64,000 nt of DNA from Streptomyces sp. NBC_01314 (GTDB taxonomy: Bacteria; Actinomycetota; Actinomycetes; Streptomycetales; Streptomycetaceae). The DNA lies in NCBI RefSeq assembly GCF_041435215.1, contig NZ_CP108394.1, positions 7,440,001 through 7,504,000 on the forward strand, read 5' to 3'. Below the pieces are notes generated by a model that searched no databases, was not told the origin of the DNA, and saw nothing but the letters and a program-made list of their open reading frames with translations. The first letter of the stretch is position 1; the number at the start of each line of letters is the position of its first letter. Below, in pieces: positions 15,929-25,348 of the stretch. The position numbers and the translations under genes are program-made.

Positions 15929-17329
15929 GTGAAGAGCGCCGTGGAGACCCTGAACCCGACCCGGGTTCGGCTCAGCATCGAGGTGCCCTTCGAGGAGCTC
16001 AAGGACAGCCTCGACGCGGCGTACAAGAAGATCAACCAGCAGGTCACGGTGAAGGGCTTCCGCAAGGGCAAGGTCCCGGCCCGCGTCATCGACCAGCGGT
16101 TCGGCCGCGGTGCGGTGCTGGAGGAGGCCGTCAACGACGCGCTCCCGAAGTTCTACACCGACGCGGTCAACGAGGCCGAGCTCAACGTCCTGGGCCAGCC
16201 CGAGGTCGACATCACCGAGCTGAAGGACGGCGAGACGCTGAACTTCACCGCCGAGGTCGACATCCGCCCGACCATCGAGATCCCGGACTACTCCGGCATC
16301 GAGGTCGAGGTCGACGCCGTCGAGGTCAGCGAGGAGGACATCGAGAAGGCGGTCGAGCAGCTGCGCGAGCGCTTCGCCTCCACCTCCCCGGTCGAGCGCG
16401 CCGCCGAGGACGGCGACGTCGTGACGATCGACCTGGAGGCCAAGGTCGACGGCGAGATCCTGGAGGACGGCGTCGCCGAGGGCGTCTCCTACACCATCGG
16501 CTCCGGCGAGCTGCTGGACGGCATCGACGACGCCGTGAAGGGCCTGGAGGCCGGTGGCGAGGCCACCTTCGCCTCCGAGCTCAAGGGCGGCTCGGCGGCC
16601 GGCAAGGAGGCCGAGGTCACCGTCAAGGTCAGCCAGGTCGCCGCCCGCGAACTCCCGGCGCTGGACGACGAGTTCGCCCAGCTCGCCTCGGAGTTCGACA
16701 CCCTCGAGGAGCTGCAGGCGGACAGCCGTAAGCGCCTGGAGAACATGAAGCAGTACGACCAGGCCACGCAGGCCCAGGAGCGTGTCCTGGAGAAGCTGCT
16801 GGAGCTCGTCGAGGTGCCCGTCCCCGAGAAGCTGCTCGAGGACGAGATCAACACCCGCAAGCACAACCTGGAGCACCACCAGCTCGGCCAGATGGGTCTC
16901 GAACTGGAGAAGTACCTCGAGATCCAGGGCAAGACGGTCGAGGAGTTCGACGCCGAGACCAAGGAAGCGGCCGTCAAGGGCATCAAGACCCAGTTCGTCC
17001 TCGACGAGCTGGTCGCCAAGGAGAAGCTGAACGTCAACCAGGAGGAGCTCACCGAGCACCTCATGCGCCGCGCGGCCTCCTCCGGCATGTCCCCGGACCA
17101 GTTCGCCCAGGCAGTCGTCCAGAACAACCAGGTCCAGCTCCTCGTCGGCGAGGTGGCCCGCGGCAAGGCCCTGGCCCTCGTCGTGGAGTCCTCCACGGTG
17201 AAGGACACCAACGGCGAGGTCGTCGACCTGGACGACGAGGACGAGACCGAGGAGACCCCGGCCGAGGCCGAGGCCACCGAGGAGGCCCCGGCCGCTACCG
17301 AGGCCGAGGAGAAGGCCCCCGAGGCCTGA
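15929..17329 (+). CDS. tig: Trigger factor, ribosome-associated chaperone
   Basis: Binds ribosomal protein L23 at the peptide exit and shields nascent chains; also a peptidyl-prolyl isomerase. 466 residues. The ribosome-binding domain holds the signature 'GFRKGKVP' at residues 43-50. The FKBP-like isomerase domain lies around 150-245 ('[20 protein letters not shown]', '[20 protein letters not shown]'). A long helical C-terminal chaperone domain follows, and the chain ends in a very acidic Glu/Ala/Thr tail of about 45 residues, common in actinobacteria. The GTG at 15929 is preceded by AAGGAG; the upstream in-frame ATG at 15884 is not in a coding context. A strong hairpin follows the stop, so it is transcribed apart from clpP1. 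Confidence 0.97.
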   Translation: MKSAVETLNPTRVRLSIEVPFEELKDSLDAAYKKINQQVTVKGFRKGKVPARVIDQRFGRGAVLEEAVNDALPKFYTDAVNEAELNVLGQPEVDITELKDGETLNFTAEVDIRPTIEIPDYSGIEVEVDAVEVSEEDIEKAVEQLRERFASTSPVERAAEDGDVVTIDLEAKVDGEILEDGVAEGVSYTIGSGELLDGIDDAVKGLEAGGEATFASELKGGSAAGKEAEVTVKVSQVAARELPALDDEFAQLASEFDTLEELQADSRKRLENMKQYDQATQAQERVLEKLLELVEVPVPEKLLEDEINTRKHNLEHHQLGQMGLELEKYLEIQGKTVEEFDAETKEAAVKGIKTQFVLDELVAKEKLNVNQEELTEHLMRRAASSGMSPDQFAQAVVQNNQVQLLVGEVARGKALALVVESSTVKDTNGEVVDLDDEDETEETPAEAEATEEAPAATEAEEKAPEA

Positions 17330-17346
17330 TCGCTCGCCGATCGCCT

Positions 17347-17390
17347 ACCGACGGGCCCCTGGATCACTTGTGACCCAGGGGCCCGTCGGT
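17347..17390 (+). terminator. Terminator of tig
   Basis: A perfect 16-bp stem, ACCGACGGGCCCCTGG (17347-17362) with CCAGGGGCCCGTCGGT (17375-17390), and a 12-base loop, starting 17 bases after the tig stop. There is no U-tract. Confidence 0.8.
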
Positions 17391-17397
17391 CTGCCCA

Positions 17398-17536
17398 GGG
17401 GCGCGGGGCTGTGCCGATATGCGGCTCCGCCGCGTGGGCGCGGCCGGCCCTCTGCGAGCCGTACCCGCCGATACACCCGGCGTGGCAGACGCGTCTGCGG
17501 CCCGTCCGTGGCCGGCCGCGCGGTTCCCCGCGCTCC
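17398..17536. repeat. Diverged R1-type inverted pair
   Basis: GGGGCGCGGGGCTGTGCCGA (17398 on) and GCGCGGTTCCCCGCGCTCC (17518-17536) are facing, imperfect relatives of the R1 element, separated by about 100 bases of G/C-rich sequence between tig and the clpP1 control region. Individual matches are weaker than the other R1 copies. Confidence 0.4.
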
Positions 17537-17590
17537 TTTCAGGGCCGGCGGCCACAAGGCACCGCCCAACCGGCGGAGCGCACACGCATG

Positions 17591-17604
17591 CGCTGACAGC
17601 GAAC
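17591..17604 (+). promoter_or_regulatory. ClgR-type operator upstream of clpP1
   Basis: CGCTGACAGCGAAC fits the actinobacterial ClgR consensus CGCYNANRGCGWWS at every position and has dyad symmetry CGCT-gac-AGCG. ClgR is the known activator of clpP1P2, clpC and lon in Streptomyces and corynebacteria. The site lies 16 bases upstream of the -35, the right position for an activator. Confidence 0.8.
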
Positions 17605-17620
17605 AGTTCCCTTTGCGGGA

Positions 17621-17648
17621 TTCACCGGCGGAGCCACCGCGTTAGGGT
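17621..17648 (+). promoter_or_regulatory. Probable clpP1P2 promoter
   Basis: TTCACC (17621-17626) and TAGGGT (17643-17648) with a 16-base spacer lie just downstream of the ClgR site and about 95 bases before the clpP1 start. The weak -35 is consistent with dependence on an activator. Confidence 0.55.
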
Positions 17649-17746
17649 CCATGAAGACGAGGGCTGGGCTGTCGGTGAACGGCTCGGCCCCCGGAAGGGA
17701 AACGTGAAGACGGCCCGGCGCCGTCGTAAGACGAGCAGGTGGATAC

Positions 17747-18367
17747 GTGACGAATCTGATGCCCTATGCCGCCGGCGAGCCTTCCATCGGTGGTGGCCTC
17801 GGCGACCAGGTCTACAACCGGCTGCTTGGCGAGCGGATCATCTTCCTCGGCCAGCAGGTCGACGACGACATTGCCAACAAGATCACCGCACAGCTGCTGC
17901 TCCTTGCCGCAGACCCCGACAAGGACATTTACCTCTACATCAACAGTCCCGGCGGCTCGATCACGGCCGGCATGGCGATCTACGACACGATGCAGTTCAT
18001 CAAGAACGACGTGGTGACCATCGCCATGGGCCTGGCGGCCTCGATGGGCCAGTTCCTGCTCAGCGCGGGCACCCCCGGCAAGCGCTTCGCGCTGCCGAAC
18101 GCCGAGATCCTGATCCACCAGCCGTCGGCCGGCCTGGCCGGTTCGGCCTCGGACATCAAGATCCACGCCGAGCGGCTGCTCCACACCAAGAAGCGCATGG
18201 CGGAGCTCACCTCTCAGCACACGGGGCAGAGCGTCGAGCAGGTGACCCGCGACTCGGACCGCGACCGCTGGTTCGACGCCTTCGAGGCCAAGGAGTACGG
18301 CCTCATCGACGACGTGATCCCCACGGCCGCCGGTATGCCGGGCGGCGGCGGTACCGGGGCGGCCTGA
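17747..18367 (+). CDS. clpP1: ATP-dependent Clp protease proteolytic subunit ClpP1
   Basis: Serine peptidase ring subunit that, with ClpP2, forms the barrel degrading substrates fed by ClpX or ClpC. 206 residues. The catalytic triad is visible: Ser99 in '[19 protein letters not shown]', His124 in 'ILIHQPSAG', and Asp173 in '[20 protein letters not shown]'. The substrate-binding '[20 protein letters not shown]' is intact. The GTG start follows AGGTGGA. Regulation by ClgR is suggested by the operator and promoter upstream. clpP2 follows in the same direction after 142 bases, so the two are likely co-transcribed as in other streptomycetes. The C-terminal Gly-rich tail is usual for this subunit. 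Confidence 0.96.
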   Translation: MTNLMPYAAGEPSIGGGLGDQVYNRLLGERIIFLGQQVDDDIANKITAQLLLLAADPDKDIYLYINSPGGSITAGMAIYDTMQFIKNDVVTIAMGLAASMGQFLLSAGTPGKRFALPNAEILIHQPSAGLAGSASDIKIHAERLLHTKKRMAELTSQHTGQSVEQVTRDSDRDRWFDAFEAKEYGLIDDVIPTAAGMPGGGGTGAA

Positions 18368-18509
18368 GAGCCGATGACGGCAGCAGGGCCGCAGAGCTCC
18401 CCGTAGCCCTGAAGCCCCCCGGGGGAGCTCCTGAGCCTCCTCGGGGCCGTCAGCGCCCCTCCCAGTCCCTCTCCAGTCCACCGCTCCAGCCCTCTTTCCA
18501 GGAGACACC

Positions 18510-19190
18510 GTGAACGACTTCCCCGGCAGCGGCATCTACGCCCGCACCGAGGCCGAGTACACCGGCCCTCGCGCCGAGTCCCGTTATGTGATCCCACGTT
18601 TCGTCGAGCGCACCTCGCAGGGCGTCCGTGAGTACGACCCGTACGCGAAGCTCTTCGAGGAGCGGGTGATCTTCCTCGGGGTGCAGATCGACGACGCCTC
18701 CGCCAACGACGTCATGGCGCAGCTGCTGTGCCTGGAGTCGATGGACCCCGACCGGGACATCTCCGTCTACATCAACAGCCCCGGCGGCTCCTTCACGGCG
18801 CTCACCGCGATCTACGACACGATGCAGTTCGTGAAGCCGGACATCCAGACGGTCTGCATGGGCCAGGCGGCCTCGGCCGCCGCGATCCTGCTGGCCGCCG
18901 GTACGCCGGGCAAGCGCATGGCGCTGCCGAACGCCCGCGTCCTGATCCACCAGCCGTACAGCGAGACGGGCCGCGGTCAGGTCTCCGACCTGGAGATCGC
19001 CGCCAACGAGATCCTCCGGATGCGTGCGCAGCTGGAGGACATGCTGGCCAGGCACTCGACCACGCCGATCGAGAAGATCCGCGAGGACATCGAGCGCGAC
19101 AAGATCCTCACGGCCGAGGACGCGCTGGCGTACGGCCTGATCGACCAGATCATCTCCACGCGGAAGATGAACAACAACAGCGTCCGCTGA
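18510..19190 (+). CDS. clpP2: ATP-dependent Clp protease proteolytic subunit ClpP2
   Basis: Second ClpP ring subunit, 226 residues, longer at the N-terminus than ClpP1 ('[21 protein letters not shown]' precedes the fold). Triad: Ser122 in '[20 protein letters not shown]', His147 in '[10 protein letters not shown]', and Asp197 in '[19 protein letters not shown]'. In actinobacteria active ClpP is a mixed ClpP1/ClpP2 tetradecamer, and this subunit usually carries the docking face for the ATPase. GTG start with GGAG six bases upstream. Transcribed after clpP1; the 142-base gap contains a Pro/Ser-type GC-rich hairpin-prone stretch but no clear promoter. Confidence 0.96.
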   Translation: MNDFPGSGIYARTEAEYTGPRAESRYVIPRFVERTSQGVREYDPYAKLFEERVIFLGVQIDDASANDVMAQLLCLESMDPDRDISVYINSPGGSFTALTAIYDTMQFVKPDIQTVCMGQAASAAAILLAAGTPGKRMALPNARVLIHQPYSETGRGQVSDLEIAANEILRMRAQLEDMLARHSTTPIEKIREDIERDKILTAEDALAYGLIDQIISTRKMNNNSVR

Positions 19191-19393
19191 CCGCGGAAAG
19201 GATGTATTGTCTGCCGCCCCTTGGCATGATTGGCACCGTTTGACCCAGTGCACGACAAGGTGCACGTCAAAGCGAACCGTGCCAAGGGGGGCCCGAACGG
19301 GGGGCCCGGCAAGGTACCGTCGACATAAGGCAGCACCAGGAGTCGCTGGATTTCAATTGTCCAGGCGTCTCCCAGGCGAAGGGGAAGCACACC

Positions 19394-20680
19394 GTGGCAC
19401 GCATCGGTGACGGCGGCGATCTGCTCAAGTGCTCGTTCTGCGGCAAGAGCCAGAAGCAGGTCAAGAAGCTCATCGCAGGGCCCGGTGTGTACATCTGCGA
19501 CGAGTGCATCGACCTCTGCAACGAGATCATCGAGGAGGAACTCGCTGAGACCAGCGAGGTCCGCTGGGAGGAACTCCCCAAGCCCCGCGAGATCTACGAG
19601 TTCCTCGAGGGCTATGTGGTGGGCCAGGAGGCGGCCAAGAAGGCGCTTTCCGTCGCGGTGTACAACCACTACAAGCGGGTCCAGGCCGGCGAGAACAGCG
19701 GCGGTCAAAGCCGCGAGGACGCCATCGAGTTGGCGAAGTCCAACATCCTCCTGCTGGGCCCCACGGGCTCGGGCAAGACCCTCCTCGCCCAGACCCTCGC
19801 GCGCATGCTGAACGTCCCCTTCGCGATCGCGGACGCGACGGCGCTGACGGAGGCGGGTTATGTCGGCGAGGACGTCGAGAACATCCTGCTGAAGCTCATC
19901 CAGGCGGCCGACTACGACGTCAAGAAGGCCGAGACCGGCATCATCTACATCGATGAGATCGACAAGGTCGCGAGGAAGAGTGAAAACCCCTCCATCACCC
20001 GCGACGTGTCGGGTGAGGGCGTACAGCAGGCCCTGCTGAAGATCCTGGAAGGCACCACGGCGTCGGTCCCGCCCCAGGGCGGCCGCAAGCACCCCCACCA
20101 GGAGTTCATCCAGATCGACACGACGAACGTCCTGTTCATCGTGGGCGGCGCCTTCTCCGGTCTGGAGAAGATCATCGAGTCCCGGGCCGGCGCCAAGGGC
20201 ATCGGCTTCGGCGCGACGATCCGCTCGAAGCGCGAGCTGGAGTCCAAGGACCAGTTCGAGGCCGTCATGCCGGAGGACCTGGTCAAGTTCGGCATGATCC
20301 CGGAGTTCATCGGCCGTCTGCCCGTCATCACCTCGGTCCACAACCTGGACCGCGAGGCGTTGCTCCAGATCCTCATCGAGCCCCGCAACGCGCTGGTCAA
20401 GCAGTACCAGCGCCTCTTCGAACTCGACGGCGTGGAGCTGGACTTCGAGCGCGAGGCGTTGGAGGCCATCGCCGACCAGGCCATCCTCCGCCAGACCGGC
20501 GCCCGCGGTCTGCGCGCCATCATGGAAGAAGTCCTGATGTCGGTCATGTACGAGGTCCCGTCCCGCAAGGACGTGGCCCGAGTCGTCATCACCTCGGACG
20601 TCGTCCGCTCGAACGTGAACCCGACCCTGATCCCGCGGGACGCCCGCGGCCGGGGCCCGGGGGAGCAGAAGACGGCGTAA
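19394..20680 (+). CDS. clpX: ATP-dependent Clp protease ATPase subunit ClpX
   Basis: AAA+ unfoldase that recognises tagged substrates and threads them into ClpP. 428 residues. N-terminal zinc-binding domain with C13/C16 and C35/C38; Walker A 'GPTGSGKT' at 122-129; Walker B 'IIYIDEIDK'; and the 'IGF' loop for ClpP docking at 270-272. Sensor 2 '[13 protein letters not shown]' is present. The GTG at 19394 is the first start giving the conserved '[18 protein letters not shown]'. The 203-base gap from clpP2 contains repeats of GTGCAC but no clear promoter or CIRCE/HAIR element, so it may be co-transcribed or have its own start. A textbook terminator follows. Confidence 0.97.
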   Translation: MARIGDGGDLLKCSFCGKSQKQVKKLIAGPGVYICDECIDLCNEIIEEELAETSEVRWEELPKPREIYEFLEGYVVGQEAAKKALSVAVYNHYKRVQAGENSGGQSREDAIELAKSNILLLGPTGSGKTLLAQTLARMLNVPFAIADATALTEAGYVGEDVENILLKLIQAADYDVKKAETGIIYIDEIDKVARKSENPSITRDVSGEGVQQALLKILEGTTASVPPQGGRKHPHQEFIQIDTTNVLFIVGGAFSGLEKIIESRAGAKGIGFGATIRSKRELESKDQFEAVMPEDLVKFGMIPEFIGRLPVITSVHNLDREALLQILIEPRNALVKQYQRLFELDGVELDFEREALEAIADQAILRQTGARGLRAIMEEVLMSVMYEVPSRKDVARVVITSDVVRSNVNPTLIPRDARGRGPGEQKTA

Positions 20681-20712
20681 GTCCCGCCGTCTCCACGCAC
20701 TTGGCGTGAAGA

Positions 20713-20747
20713 TGCCTGGCGCAGTGATGCGCCAGGCACCTTTTTTT
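20713..20747 (+). terminator. Intrinsic terminator of clpX
   Basis: TGCCTGGCGCA-gtga-TGCGCCAGGCA, an 11-bp perfect stem followed by CC and seven T: the clearest rho-independent terminator in the window. Confidence 0.92.
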
Positions 20748-20891
20748 GTCGCTCAAGTGGCTGCCCACCGTAGGAAACACGCCAGGCTCACGTCGAACTG
20801 TTGGCTGCCCGCCCGCCTCATGATCTAGTCGGGGCTGACCGCATCGATCGATTGTTCGAGCGATGGCGTACGTGAAACGGGAGGCTGCTCG

Positions 20892-21176
20892 ATGAAGGCG
20901 ACAAAGATCAAGAGAGCCCTGGCCGCGATAAGTGTGGTGGCGGCGGCGGGCATCGTCCCGCTGGTGACGGCCGCACCGGCGCACGCGTCGCAAGCGCGCT
21001 GCGTGAACTACCTCGGCAACCAGGGCTATGTGATCGGCCCCAGGGTCAGGACGGCTTGTAGTTACGGCGCGATCTTCTCGCCGCCCGCAACGACGCCCAA
21101 TCCCAACTGCTTGCTCAGGCTCATAGAGATACGGGTCAGCAATGCGCACGCGCAGACGGCTTGCAGTCGTGCCTGA
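20892..21176 (+). CDS. Small secreted protein with duplicated Cys-Cys unit
   Basis: 94-residue exported protein of unknown function. The signal peptide is clear: basic 'MKATKIKRAL', a hydrophobic core, and cleavage after 'APAHA'. The mature part of about 60 residues holds four Cys as two similar units: Cys37 to Cys56 (18 residues between) and Cys73 to Cys91 (17 between). Both units end 'TAC' and carry a similar YL/RL-x-G or V pattern, suggesting an internal duplication with a disulfide per unit. GGGAGG lies eight bases before the ATG. It sits alone between clpX and the convergent Q/P-rich membrane protein and probably has its own promoter in the 140 bases after the clpX terminator. Confidence 0.8.
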   Translation: MKATKIKRALAAISVVAAAGIVPLVTAAPAHASQARCVNYLGNQGYVIGPRVRTACSYGAIFSPPATTPNPNCLLRLIEIRVSNAHAQTACSRA

Positions 21177-21252
21177 TGGGGTGACGTCTCGGGTGGTCGT
21201 CAGTCAGGTCGGCTCGACGTCTGGTTGCGCCTGGGCGCGGCTACTGTGAAAA

Positions 21253-21289
21253 GACGGCTCGGCCCCTCACATCGAGGTGCCGAGCCGTC
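21253..21289 (-). terminator. Intrinsic terminator of the Q/P-rich membrane protein gene
   Basis: GACGGCTCGGC (21253-21263) pairs perfectly with GCCGAGCCGTC (21279-21289); on the minus strand the stem is followed by TTTTC, so it terminates the gene starting at 22271. Confidence 0.8.
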
Positions 21290-21323
21290 ATGCTCACCGG
21301 TGCAGTCCGGGAGTCGGTGGTGA

Positions 21324-22271
21324 TCAGGCCTTGACGCGGACCGCTTCGCGGAGCTTCGCCGCGGTGTCGGCGGCGGTGGACTGGTCCGTCGGCTTCTCGG
21401 CCATGATGCTCGCGAGGTCCATCGGCATCACCATGCCCACCGTGCTGTAGTCGCCCCACACGCAGAAGGACAGGTTCATCACGCTCGGGCCGTCACTCGT
21501 ACCGCTGTCGGTGGGCTCCATCTTGGCGTCCTGGCACTTGAGAACGGCACCCTCGGCGGAGTCGTACGACTTCGGCTCACCGACCATGGTGACCTTCACG
21601 TCGTCATCGTCCTTGCCGGACTCGGACTGCATGTGGTCCAGCATGGCGTCGACGACCTTCTCGGGGTCGTCGATCTTGCCATAGACGCCGCTGAAGTGAA
21701 GCTGCTTCTGCGCCATCGGGTTGTTCTCGTTGCCGGACACGTACGAGGCGCTGACGTCCTTGGGGTCGGTCACGCCCCACTTCTCGGCGTCCTTCACATC
21801 GTCGTCGGACAAGGCGCCGCCGCCGCTGTCGTTCTTCTTGTAGTCACCGAGCACCGTCGCCGGCGTAGTCAGCTTGTGCGGTCCGTCGTCCGCGATGTCC
21901 GCGCCCCCGCCCCCGCCGATCACGAAGTACGCGCCCACCGCGACCGCGGCCACGACGGCGACCGCGCCGAGGATGATGCCGACCTTCTTGCCGCCGCCAC
22001 CGCCGGAGACGACGGGCTGGGGCGCGGTCGGGTAGGGCTGCTGGCCGTACGGGGCCTGCGGCTGACCGTAGGGCGGGGTCTGGGGCGGAACTCCCTGGGG
22101 CGCCTGCTGGGGATACCCGTAGCCCGGCTGCTGCGGAGGCGCCTGCTGGGGGTAGCCGTAGCCGGGCTGAGGGGCGGCCTGCGGCGGCTGCTGGCCGTAG
22201 GGGCCCGGCTGACCGTACGGTCCGGGCTGCTGGGGCTGCCCGCCGTACGGGCCCGGCTGGTTGTGGCTCAT
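21324..22271 (-). CDS. Membrane protein with Pro/Gln/Gly/Tyr-rich N-terminus
   Basis: About 315 residues, function unknown. The N-terminal 100 residues are a cytoplasmic low-complexity region of 'YGQP', 'PGYGYPQQA' and 'GPYG' repeats. One transmembrane helix follows ('VGIILGAVAVVAAVAVGAYFV'), then an extracytoplasmic domain of about 190 residues with a single Cys pair ('AVLKCQDAK' and 'NLSFCVWGDYS') likely bridged. This layout is common in Streptomyces between clpX and valS. The ATG at 22271 has GGAGGGG upstream; the in-frame start 66 bases earlier has no coding support. Possibly a phase-separating or scaffold N-terminus; no enzymatic motif seen. Confidence 0.75.
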   Translation of the reverse strand: MSHNQPGPYGGQPQQPGPYGQPGPYGQQPPQAAPQPGYGYPQQAPPQQPGYGYPQQAPQGVPPQTPPYGQPQAPYGQQPYPTAPQPVVSGGGGGKKVGIILGAVAVVAAVAVGAYFVIGGGGGADIADDGPHKLTTPATVLGDYKKNDSGGGALSDDDVKDAEKWGVTDPKDVSASYVSGNENNPMAQKQLHFSGVYGKIDDPEKVVDAMLDHMQSESGKDDDDVKVTMVGEPKSYDSAEGAVLKCQDAKMEPTDSGTSDGPSVMNLSFCVWGDYSTVGMVMPMDLASIMAEKPTDQSTAADTAAKLREAVRVKA

Positions 22272-22408
22272 GTTCTGGGTTCCCCTCCAGATGCTTATGT
22301 GTTCCTGACATCCTGGCGCAAACACGTGGGGTCCCACGCACCGGGGGTCACACCGTTACGGAAGAATCGAGTTTCGGGACCACCCCGTGACACCCCTAAA
22401 CTGAGCGG

Positions 22409-25066
22409 GTGACCGAGAACGCTCAGCAGCAGCCTCCAGCGCCCGCCACCGATCTGCCGACCCAGTACGCGCCGGCCGATGTAGAGGGGCCGCTGTACGA
22501 GCGCTGGGTGGAGCGCGGTTACTTCGCGGCCGACGCCAAGAGCGACAAGCCCGCGTACACCATCGTCATCCCGCCGCCGAACGTCACCGGCAGCCTGCAC
22601 CTCGGGCACGCCTTCCAGCACACCCTCATGGACGCCCTCACGCGCCGCAAGCGCATGCAGGGTTACGAGTCCCTCTGGCTCCCCGGCATGGACCACGCCG
22701 GCATCGCCACCCAGAACAAGGTCGAGCAGCAGCTCGCCGAAGAGGGCAAGTCCCGCCATGACTTGGGGCGCGAGGAGTTCGTCGAGCGCGTCTGGCAGTG
22801 GAAGGAGGAGTACGGCGGCAAGATCCTCGGCCAGATGCGCCGGCTCGGGGACGGTGTCGACTGGGACCGTGAGCGCTTCACCATGGACGAGGGCCTGTCC
22901 AAGGCCGTCCAGACCATCTTCAAGCGGCTCTACGACGACGAGCTGATCTACCGCGCCGAGCGCATCATCAACTGGTGTCCCCGCTGTCTCACCGCGATCT
23001 CCGACATCGAGGTCGAGCACCAGGAGGACGCCGGTGAGCTGGTCTCCATCCGGTACGGAGAGGGGGACGACTCCCTCGTCGTCGCCACCACCCGCGCCGA
23101 GACGATGCTCGGCGACACCGCCGTCGCCGTCCACCCGGACGACGAGCGGTACCAGCACCTCATCGGCAAGCAGATCAAGCTCCCGCTGACCGACCGCACC
23201 ATCCCGGTCGTCGCGGACACCCACGTCGACCCGGAGTTCGGCACGGGCGCGGTCAAGGTGACCCCGGCGCACGACCCGAACGACTTCGCGATCGGCCAGC
23301 GCCACGACCTGCCGGCCATGACGATCATGGACGAGCACGGCATCATCACCGTCCACGGCCCCTTCCTCGGCCAGGACCGCTTCGAGGCCCGCTCCGCCGT
23401 CGTCGGCGCGCTGCGCTCGCAGGGCCGGATCGTCGCCGAGAAGCGCCCGTACACCCACTCCGTCGGCCACTGCTCCCGGTGCAAGACCACGGTCGAACCG
23501 CGTCTGTCCATGCAGTGGTGGGTCAAGGTCGCGCCCCTGGCCAAGGCGGCCGGTGACGCGGTCCGTGACGGCCGGGTCAAGATCCACCCCGAGGACATGT
23601 CGAAGCGCTACTTCGACTGGGTCGACAACATGTACGACTGGTGCATCTCGCGCCAGCTCTGGTGGGGCCACCGCATCCCGGTCTGGTACGGCCCCGACGG
23701 TGAGACGGTCTGCGTCGGCCCCGACGAGCAGCCGCCCGGCACGGAGGCCGAGGGCTGGACCCAGGACACCGACGTCCTGGACACCTGGTTCTCCTCCGGC
23801 CTGTGGCCGTTCTCCACGCTCGGCTGGCCCGAACAGACCGAGGACCTGCGGAAGTTCTACTCGACCGACGTCCTGCTCACCGGCCACGACATCATCTTCT
23901 TCTGGGTCGCCCGGATGATGATGTTCGGCCTGTACGCGATGGACGGCGAGGTCCCCTTCAAGACCATCGCGCTGACCGGCCTGGTCCGCGACGAGCGCGG
24001 CAAGAAGATGTCGAAGTCCTTCGGCAATGTCGTCGACCCGCTCGACTGGATGGACAAGTACGGCTCCGACGCGCTCCGTTTCACCCTCGCGCGCGGTGCC
24101 AACCCGGGCACCGACGTCCCGATCGGCGAGGACTGGGTCCAGGCCTCCCGCAACTTCGCCAACAAGGTCTGGAACGCGACGCGCTTCGCGCTCATGAACG
24201 GCGCGACCGTCGAGGGCCCACTGCCGGACGCGTCGAAGCTCTCGGCGACCGACCGCTGGATCCTCGCCCGCCTCGACGAGACGGTCGAGCAGGTCGACGC
24301 GTACTACGAGGACTTCCAGTTCGCCAAGCTGAGCGACACCCTGTTCCACTTCGCGTGGGACGAGGTCTTCGACTGGTACGTCGAGCTGTCCAAGACGACG
24401 TTCCAGGCGGGCGGCGAGCCGGCCGAGGTCAGCCAGCGCGTCCTGGGCGAGGTCCTGGACGTCACGCTGCGGCTGCTGCACCCGGTCATCCCGTTCGTCA
24501 CGGACACCCTGTGGACGACGCTGACCGGAGGCGAGTCCCTCGTCATCGCCGACTGGCCCAAGGCGGTGTTCGTTCCCGGTGCCGACACGCCGGGCGGCTT
24601 CCGCGACGACGCCGCCGAGCGCGAGATCGAGCTGGTCCAGCGGGTCGTCACCGAGGTCCGCCGGTTCCGCGCCGACCAGGGCCTCCAGCCCGGCCAGCGC
24701 GTCCCGGCCCGCCTCACCCTCGACGGCACGGTCCTGGCCCCGCACGAGGCCGCGATCCGTCAGCTCCTGCGCCTCCAGCCCGAGGGTGAGGGCTTCTCGG
24801 CCACCGCGACCCTGCCGGTGGCGGGCGCCGAGGTCGCCCTCGACCTCTCCGGCGTCATCGACGTCGCCGCCGAGCGCAAGCGTCTGGCGAAGGACCTCGC
24901 GGCGGCCGAGAAGGAGAAGGCCCAGGCCACGGCCAAGCTCGGCAACGAGGCGTTCCTCGCGAAGGCCCCGGACCAGGTCGTCGACAAGATCCGAGACCGT
25001 CTCACCAAGGCGGACGAGGACATCGCACGCATCGCCGCGCAGCTGGACCGCCTCCCGAAGGCGTAA
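22409..25066 (+). CDS. valS: Valyl-tRNA synthetase
   Basis: Class I aminoacyl-tRNA synthetase charging tRNA-Val, 885 residues, normal length. HIGH-type motif 'HLGH' at 64-67, KMSKS at 533-537, the CP1 editing domain between them ('[19 protein letters not shown]', '[12 protein letters not shown]'), and the C-terminal coiled-coil arm ('[19 protein letters not shown]') that grips the tRNA. The GTG start has no ribosome site; TAAACT ends exactly six bases before it, so the mRNA is predicted to begin at the start codon. No T-box structure is present upstream. A G/C-rich terminator follows. Confidence 0.97.
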   Translation: MTENAQQQPPAPATDLPTQYAPADVEGPLYERWVERGYFAADAKSDKPAYTIVIPPPNVTGSLHLGHAFQHTLMDALTRRKRMQGYESLWLPGMDHAGIATQNKVEQQLAEEGKSRHDLGREEFVERVWQWKEEYGGKILGQMRRLGDGVDWDRERFTMDEGLSKAVQTIFKRLYDDELIYRAERIINWCPRCLTAISDIEVEHQEDAGELVSIRYGEGDDSLVVATTRAETMLGDTAVAVHPDDERYQHLIGKQIKLPLTDRTIPVVADTHVDPEFGTGAVKVTPAHDPNDFAIGQRHDLPAMTIMDEHGIITVHGPFLGQDRFEARSAVVGALRSQGRIVAEKRPYTHSVGHCSRCKTTVEPRLSMQWWVKVAPLAKAAGDAVRDGRVKIHPEDMSKRYFDWVDNMYDWCISRQLWWGHRIPVWYGPDGETVCVGPDEQPPGTEAEGWTQDTDVLDTWFSSGLWPFSTLGWPEQTEDLRKFYSTDVLLTGHDIIFFWVARMMMFGLYAMDGEVPFKTIALTGLVRDERGKKMSKSFGNVVDPLDWMDKYGSDALRFTLARGANPGTDVPIGEDWVQASRNFANKVWNATRFALMNGATVEGPLPDASKLSATDRWILARLDETVEQVDAYYEDFQFAKLSDTLFHFAWDEVFDWYVELSKTTFQAGGEPAEVSQRVLGEVLDVTLRLLHPVIPFVTDTLWTTLTGGESLVIADWPKAVFVPGADTPGGFRDDAAEREIELVQRVVTEVRRFRADQGLQPGQRVPARLTLDGTVLAPHEAAIRQLLRLQPEGEGFSATATLPVAGAEVALDLSGVIDVAAERKRLAKDLAAAEKEKAQATAKLGNEAFLAKAPDQVVDKIRDRLTKADEDIARIAAQLDRLPKA

Positions 25067-25093
25067 CCCTCCTGGCATGTACGTGGCTGAAGG

Positions 25094-25123
25094 CCCCCGG
25101 TGCTTCTCGGGCACCGGGGGTTT
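25094..25123 (+). terminator. Terminator of valS
   Basis: CCCCCGGTGC (25094-25103) with GCACCGGGGG (25111-25120), a 7-base loop and TTT: a 10-bp perfect stem starting 28 bases after the stop codon. Confidence 0.85.
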
Positions 25124-25147
25124 CCGCTTGCCGGGAAACTTCGCGCA

Positions 25148-25255
25148 ACTCGGTGCCTACGAGGTGCCGCCGCGCCCACCCGTGCCGCCCCAGCGGCACG
25201 ACTGCCCGCAGTCGAGGAGGAGGCGGCCTCGCCAGGGGCGCGGGGAACTGCGCGA
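25148..25255 (+). repeat. Composite intergenic repeat: R2 copy followed by R1 copy
   Basis: R2 (about 25148-25217, starting ACTCGGTGCCTACGAGG) is nearly identical to 51117-51186, sharing the block CGCCCACCCGTGCCGCCCC and then GCGGCACG. R1 (25235-25255) is an exact copy of the element at 7823. The two families lie end to end in the valS-folC gap, suggesting mosaic 3'-region repeats. Confidence 0.7.
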
Positions 25256-25348
25256 CCAGCCACACATCACCCGCAGCCGCCCTGCAACGGGTGCTCCCGA
25301 GCCCTGAGGCGCCCCAGTTCGGCGGAGCCCCACCCGTAGACTGACCCC

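Noticed and set aside
19191..19393. Heat-shock operator (CIRCE or HAIR) before clpX
   Set aside because: Only GTGCAC repeats were found; neither the CIRCE nor the CTTGAGT/ACTCAAG pattern is present.
22337..22408. T-box or other riboswitch before valS
   Set aside because: Too little leader: the -10 sits six bases before the start codon, and no specifier stem or T-box sequence is present.
22295..25114. Very long minus-strand frame (over 900 codons) opposite valS
   Set aside because: Antisense mirror of a high-GC gene: Asp/Val/Leu/Gly-rich, no domain, while valS on the plus strand has every synthetase motif.
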